Shown here piece after piece: positions 4,247 to 6,272 of a stretch of DNA of 6,272 nucleotides (position 1 is the first letter of the stretch; every line of letters begins with the position of its first letter). Position numbers and translations under genes: made by a program. The notes below the pieces were generated by a model. It made no database searches and was not told the DNA's origin. It saw only the letters and a list, made by a program, of their open reading frames with translations. Where the stretch lies: the NCBI GenBank assembly GCA_023423695.1, contig JAFAFA010000026.1, positions 1-6,272 on the forward strand, written 5' to 3'. This DNA comes from Pseudomonadota bacterium (GTDB lineage Bacteria > Pseudomonadota > Alphaproteobacteria > Azospirillales > Azospirillaceae).

Positions 4247-6249
4247 GGCGCGGGGGCCTCGAGGAAGCGGAAGCGGCGGCCGGCGAAGCGGGCGCGGCGA
4301 TAACGCTGGGCGAGCGGCGCAAAATGCCCGACGAGCTCCGGACGGGCCTCGCGCAGATCGCGCTCCTGCCGCGGATCGGCCTCGGCGTCGTAGATGCGCA
4401 GCACGTCCGCGAGCACGTCGTAGATCACGGTGTGCTCCTCGTAGTGCAGCGCGACGGCCTGCGAGCGCGGGCCGATCATCTCGCTGACGACCGCGCCGTC
4501 GAGCTCGCGAAGGAGCGGGCCGACGTCCTCGGTCAAGACCGCCTCCGCCCGGGCGCGCTCGGGCGGCGCGCCCTGCAAGAGCAGCCAGGGCAGCACGTAC
4601 GCCGTCGAGGTCGGCCGATCGACGCGCTCGCCGAGCAGGCCGCCCGCGCGCACGACGAGCGGCACGTGGATCTGCTCGGCGTGGAGCGAGGAGAGGTGAA
4701 AGCGGTGGCCGCGCTCGCCGAAGGCCTCGCCGTGATCGCCCGCGAAGATCACGATGGTCGACGCGAGCGCGCCGTCCTCCTCGAGCGCGCCGACGACGCG
4801 GCCGAGCGCGCGGTCCATGAAGGCCAGCTCCTGGTCGTAGCGCTCGAGGTCGGTCTCGCTCGGCCGCGCGGGATCGTGCGCGAGGTACTCGTCGTGCGGG
4901 CTGCCGAAGAAGACCAGGCCGAAGTAGCGCCGGCCGGCGGCGCGGTGCGCGCGGATGGCCTCGATCGCCGCGCTCGCGATGTGCGCGTCGGCGTCGGGCG
5001 CGTCCTCGATCAGCGTGCGCGCGTCGAAGCCCTGCTCGAGGCCGCGGATGTGATCACTGAAGCAGCGATCGTGATCGTGGCCGACCCAGAAGGTCGCGCG
5101 CCCCGCGTCGCGCATCGCCTCGACCGCCGTCTCGCGCTCCTCGCGCAGCGCGCCGCGCCAGAACCGCGGCTCGACGTCGAGCTCGGCGAAGGACACCGGC
5201 GTCATCGCGAGCATCGACGAGAGCGACGGAAAAGTGCCGTTCGAGGGCGAGTAGGCGCGCTCGAAGACGAAGGCGTCGGTGGCGAGCGCCGCGAGGTGCG
5301 GCGTGGGGCCGTCTTGTCGCGCGAGCGAGGTCCGATCGAAGCGGGTAGTGTCGCTCAGCACGAGCAGGACGTCGTAGCGCGACAGCTCGAGCGCGCCGAG
5401 CGAGGGCAGGCCCGAGCGCTCGGCGAAGCGCGACAGAGCATCGGGGTCGGGGCGCAGGAGCTCATCGGTGCGCGGCGCGGGCAGCGCGCTCGGGAGCAGG
5501 TGCGCCGCCTCGAGGCTCAGCGCCCGCGAGACGCCGGCCGAGCGGCCGAGCTCGGTGTAGGCGAGCACGAAGGGGCGCGCCTCGGCCGCGCGCGGCAGGT
5601 CGAGCACGGCGAGCAGCGCGAGCGGGACGGCGAGCACGAGCGCCGCGCGCCGCGGCAGCGCGACCTTGGGCCAGCCGGCGATCAGGAGCGCGAGGCCGAC
5701 GGCGAGGCCGACGAAGGCGAGCTGGAGGACGCACGCGTGCAGCGTGGGGTAGAGGCCGACGTAGACGAGGTAGTGCGCGCGCACGAGCACCAGCGCGCAG
5801 ATCGCCGCGAGCGCGCCGGCGAGCGCGGTGGCGCGCCTCTGCGCGTCGAGCCGCGGGGAGGCGAGCCAGACGAAGGCGCCGCCGAGCAGGCCGCCGAGGG
5901 CGACGAAGCCCGCCGTGGCCGGCAGCGAGTGCGCGAAGGGCGGATGCTCGAGGAGCACCTCGCGTGCGAGGCCGCTGACCGCCAGGCCGAGGGCGAAGAG
6001 CGCCGCGTACCCGGCGCGGCGGCGCCTCTCCGGCTGGCGCTCGGTCCACGCGACGGCGGCGGCCACGCCCAAGAGCAGCGCGCCCTGCAGCCCAAACTCC
6101 GTCGCCGCGCTCGCTGCCAGCTGCCCGAGCGCCGCGAGCGCCCGCAGCGGATCGCGCGCGTGGGCGTCGAGCGGCACGCGCGACAGCTCGAGCAGGGCGA
6201 TGGTCCCCGCCGCGATCGGCACGCCGCACGCGATGCCCTGCCAGCGCAT
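4243..6249 (-). CDS. Membrane-anchored sulfatase / alkaline-phosphatase superfamily enzyme
   Basis: The 668-residue product has a hydrophobic N-terminal third with roughly six or seven membrane segments (within 7-22, 53-68, 80-96, 110-130, 141-157, 165-192 and 200-217), then a sulfatase-type domain from about 290. Visible superfamily motifs are VLLVLSDTTRFD (294-305, metal ligand Asp300), AYSPSNGTFPSLSSML (332-347), FFGSPHDEY (447-455), and IFAGDHGEAFGERGHRFH (501-518, metal ligands Asp505 and His506). The nucleophile position of arylsulfatases, Cys or Ser in CxPSR, is Thr339 here and the following Arg is absent. It is therefore unlikely to be a formylglycine sulfatase and may instead be a phospho- or phosphoglycerol-transferase or hydrolase like LtaS-type enzymes. 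The catalytic domain would face outward. AGAGG (6260-6256) lies six bases before the ATG. It is translationally coupled to the DUF502 gene downstream. Confidence 0.85.
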   Translation of the reverse strand: MRWQGIACGVPIAAGTIALLELSRVPLDAHARDPLRALAALGQLAASAATEFGLQGALLLGVAAAVAWTERQPERRRRAGYAALFALGLAVSGLAREVLLEHPPFAHSLPATAGFVALGGLLGGAFVWLASPRLDAQRRATALAGALAAICALVLVRAHYLVYVGLYPTLHACVLQLAFVGLAVGLALLIAGWPKVALPRRAALVLAVPLALLAVLDLPRAAEARPFVLAYTELGRSAGVSRALSLEAAHLLPSALPAPRTDELLRPDPDALSRFAERSGLPSLGALELSRYDVLLVLSDTTRFDRTSLARQDGPTPHLAALATDAFVFERAYSPSNGTFPSLSSMLAMTPVSFAELDVEPRFWRGALREERETAVEAMRDAGRATFWVGHDHDRCFSDHIRGLEQGFDARTLIEDAPDADAHIASAAIEAIRAHRAAGRRYFGLVFFGSPHDEYLAHDPARPSETDLERYDQELAFMDRALGRVVGALEEDGALASTIVIFAGDHGEAFGERGHRFHLSSLHAEQIHVPLVVRAGGLLGERVDRPTSTAYVLPWLLLQGAPPERARAEAVLTEDVGPLLRELDGAVVSEMIGPRSQAVALHYEEHTVIYDVLADVLRIYDAEADPRQERDLREARPELVGHFAPLAQRYRRARFAGRRFRFLEAPAP

Positions 6250-6272
6250 CGCGGGCCTCTTACCACGCGATC

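Overview
The window is very GC-rich bacterial DNA with strong G/C preference at third codon positions. A Cys-anchored lipoprotein and long REP-like intergenic palindromes give it the look of a large-genome, high-GC proteobacterium-like or myxobacterial (Myxococcota) chromosome. That assignment is inference: there is no rRNA or other taxonomic marker. No tRNA, CRISPR array, transposase or phage gene is visible.

Left part (1-1544): the first 211 bases hold the N-terminus of HtpG (bacterial Hsp90), read leftward and cut by the window edge. A gap of about 680 bases separates it from a divergent gene for an unrecognised 218-residue protein (888-1544). Most of the gap is a tandem array of about 19.5 copies of a 21-bp unit (381-791), with a higher-order duplication inside it. 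Just after the array lie a small palindrome and a plausible extended -10 promoter for the 888-1544 gene.

Middle (1545-2099): a 555-base non-coding stretch rich in secondary structure. It has a short GCGCAAA-type repeat, two REP-like elements in inverted orientation (REPIN/BIME-like), and a nested 170-bp inverted-repeat structure with G-quadruplex motifs on opposite strands.

Right part: a rightward two-gene unit (2100-3619) encodes a lipoprotein and a protein with two Clp-N-like repeats but no ATPase module, coupled by an ATGA overlap. It converges, across 18 bases, on a leftward two-gene unit (6249-3638). That unit encodes a membrane-anchored sulfatase/alkaline-phosphatase-superfamily enzyme and a DUF502 membrane protein, also coupled by a 4-base overlap. 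HtpG and the Clp-N protein both suggest protein quality control, but they are about 2 kb apart in separate transcription units, so a functional link is speculative.

The best candidates for something undescribed are the 21-bp array between htpG and its divergent neighbour, the nested inverted-repeat/G4 element, and the lipoprotein plus Clp-N-only pair. None clearly amounts to a complete new system on sequence alone.
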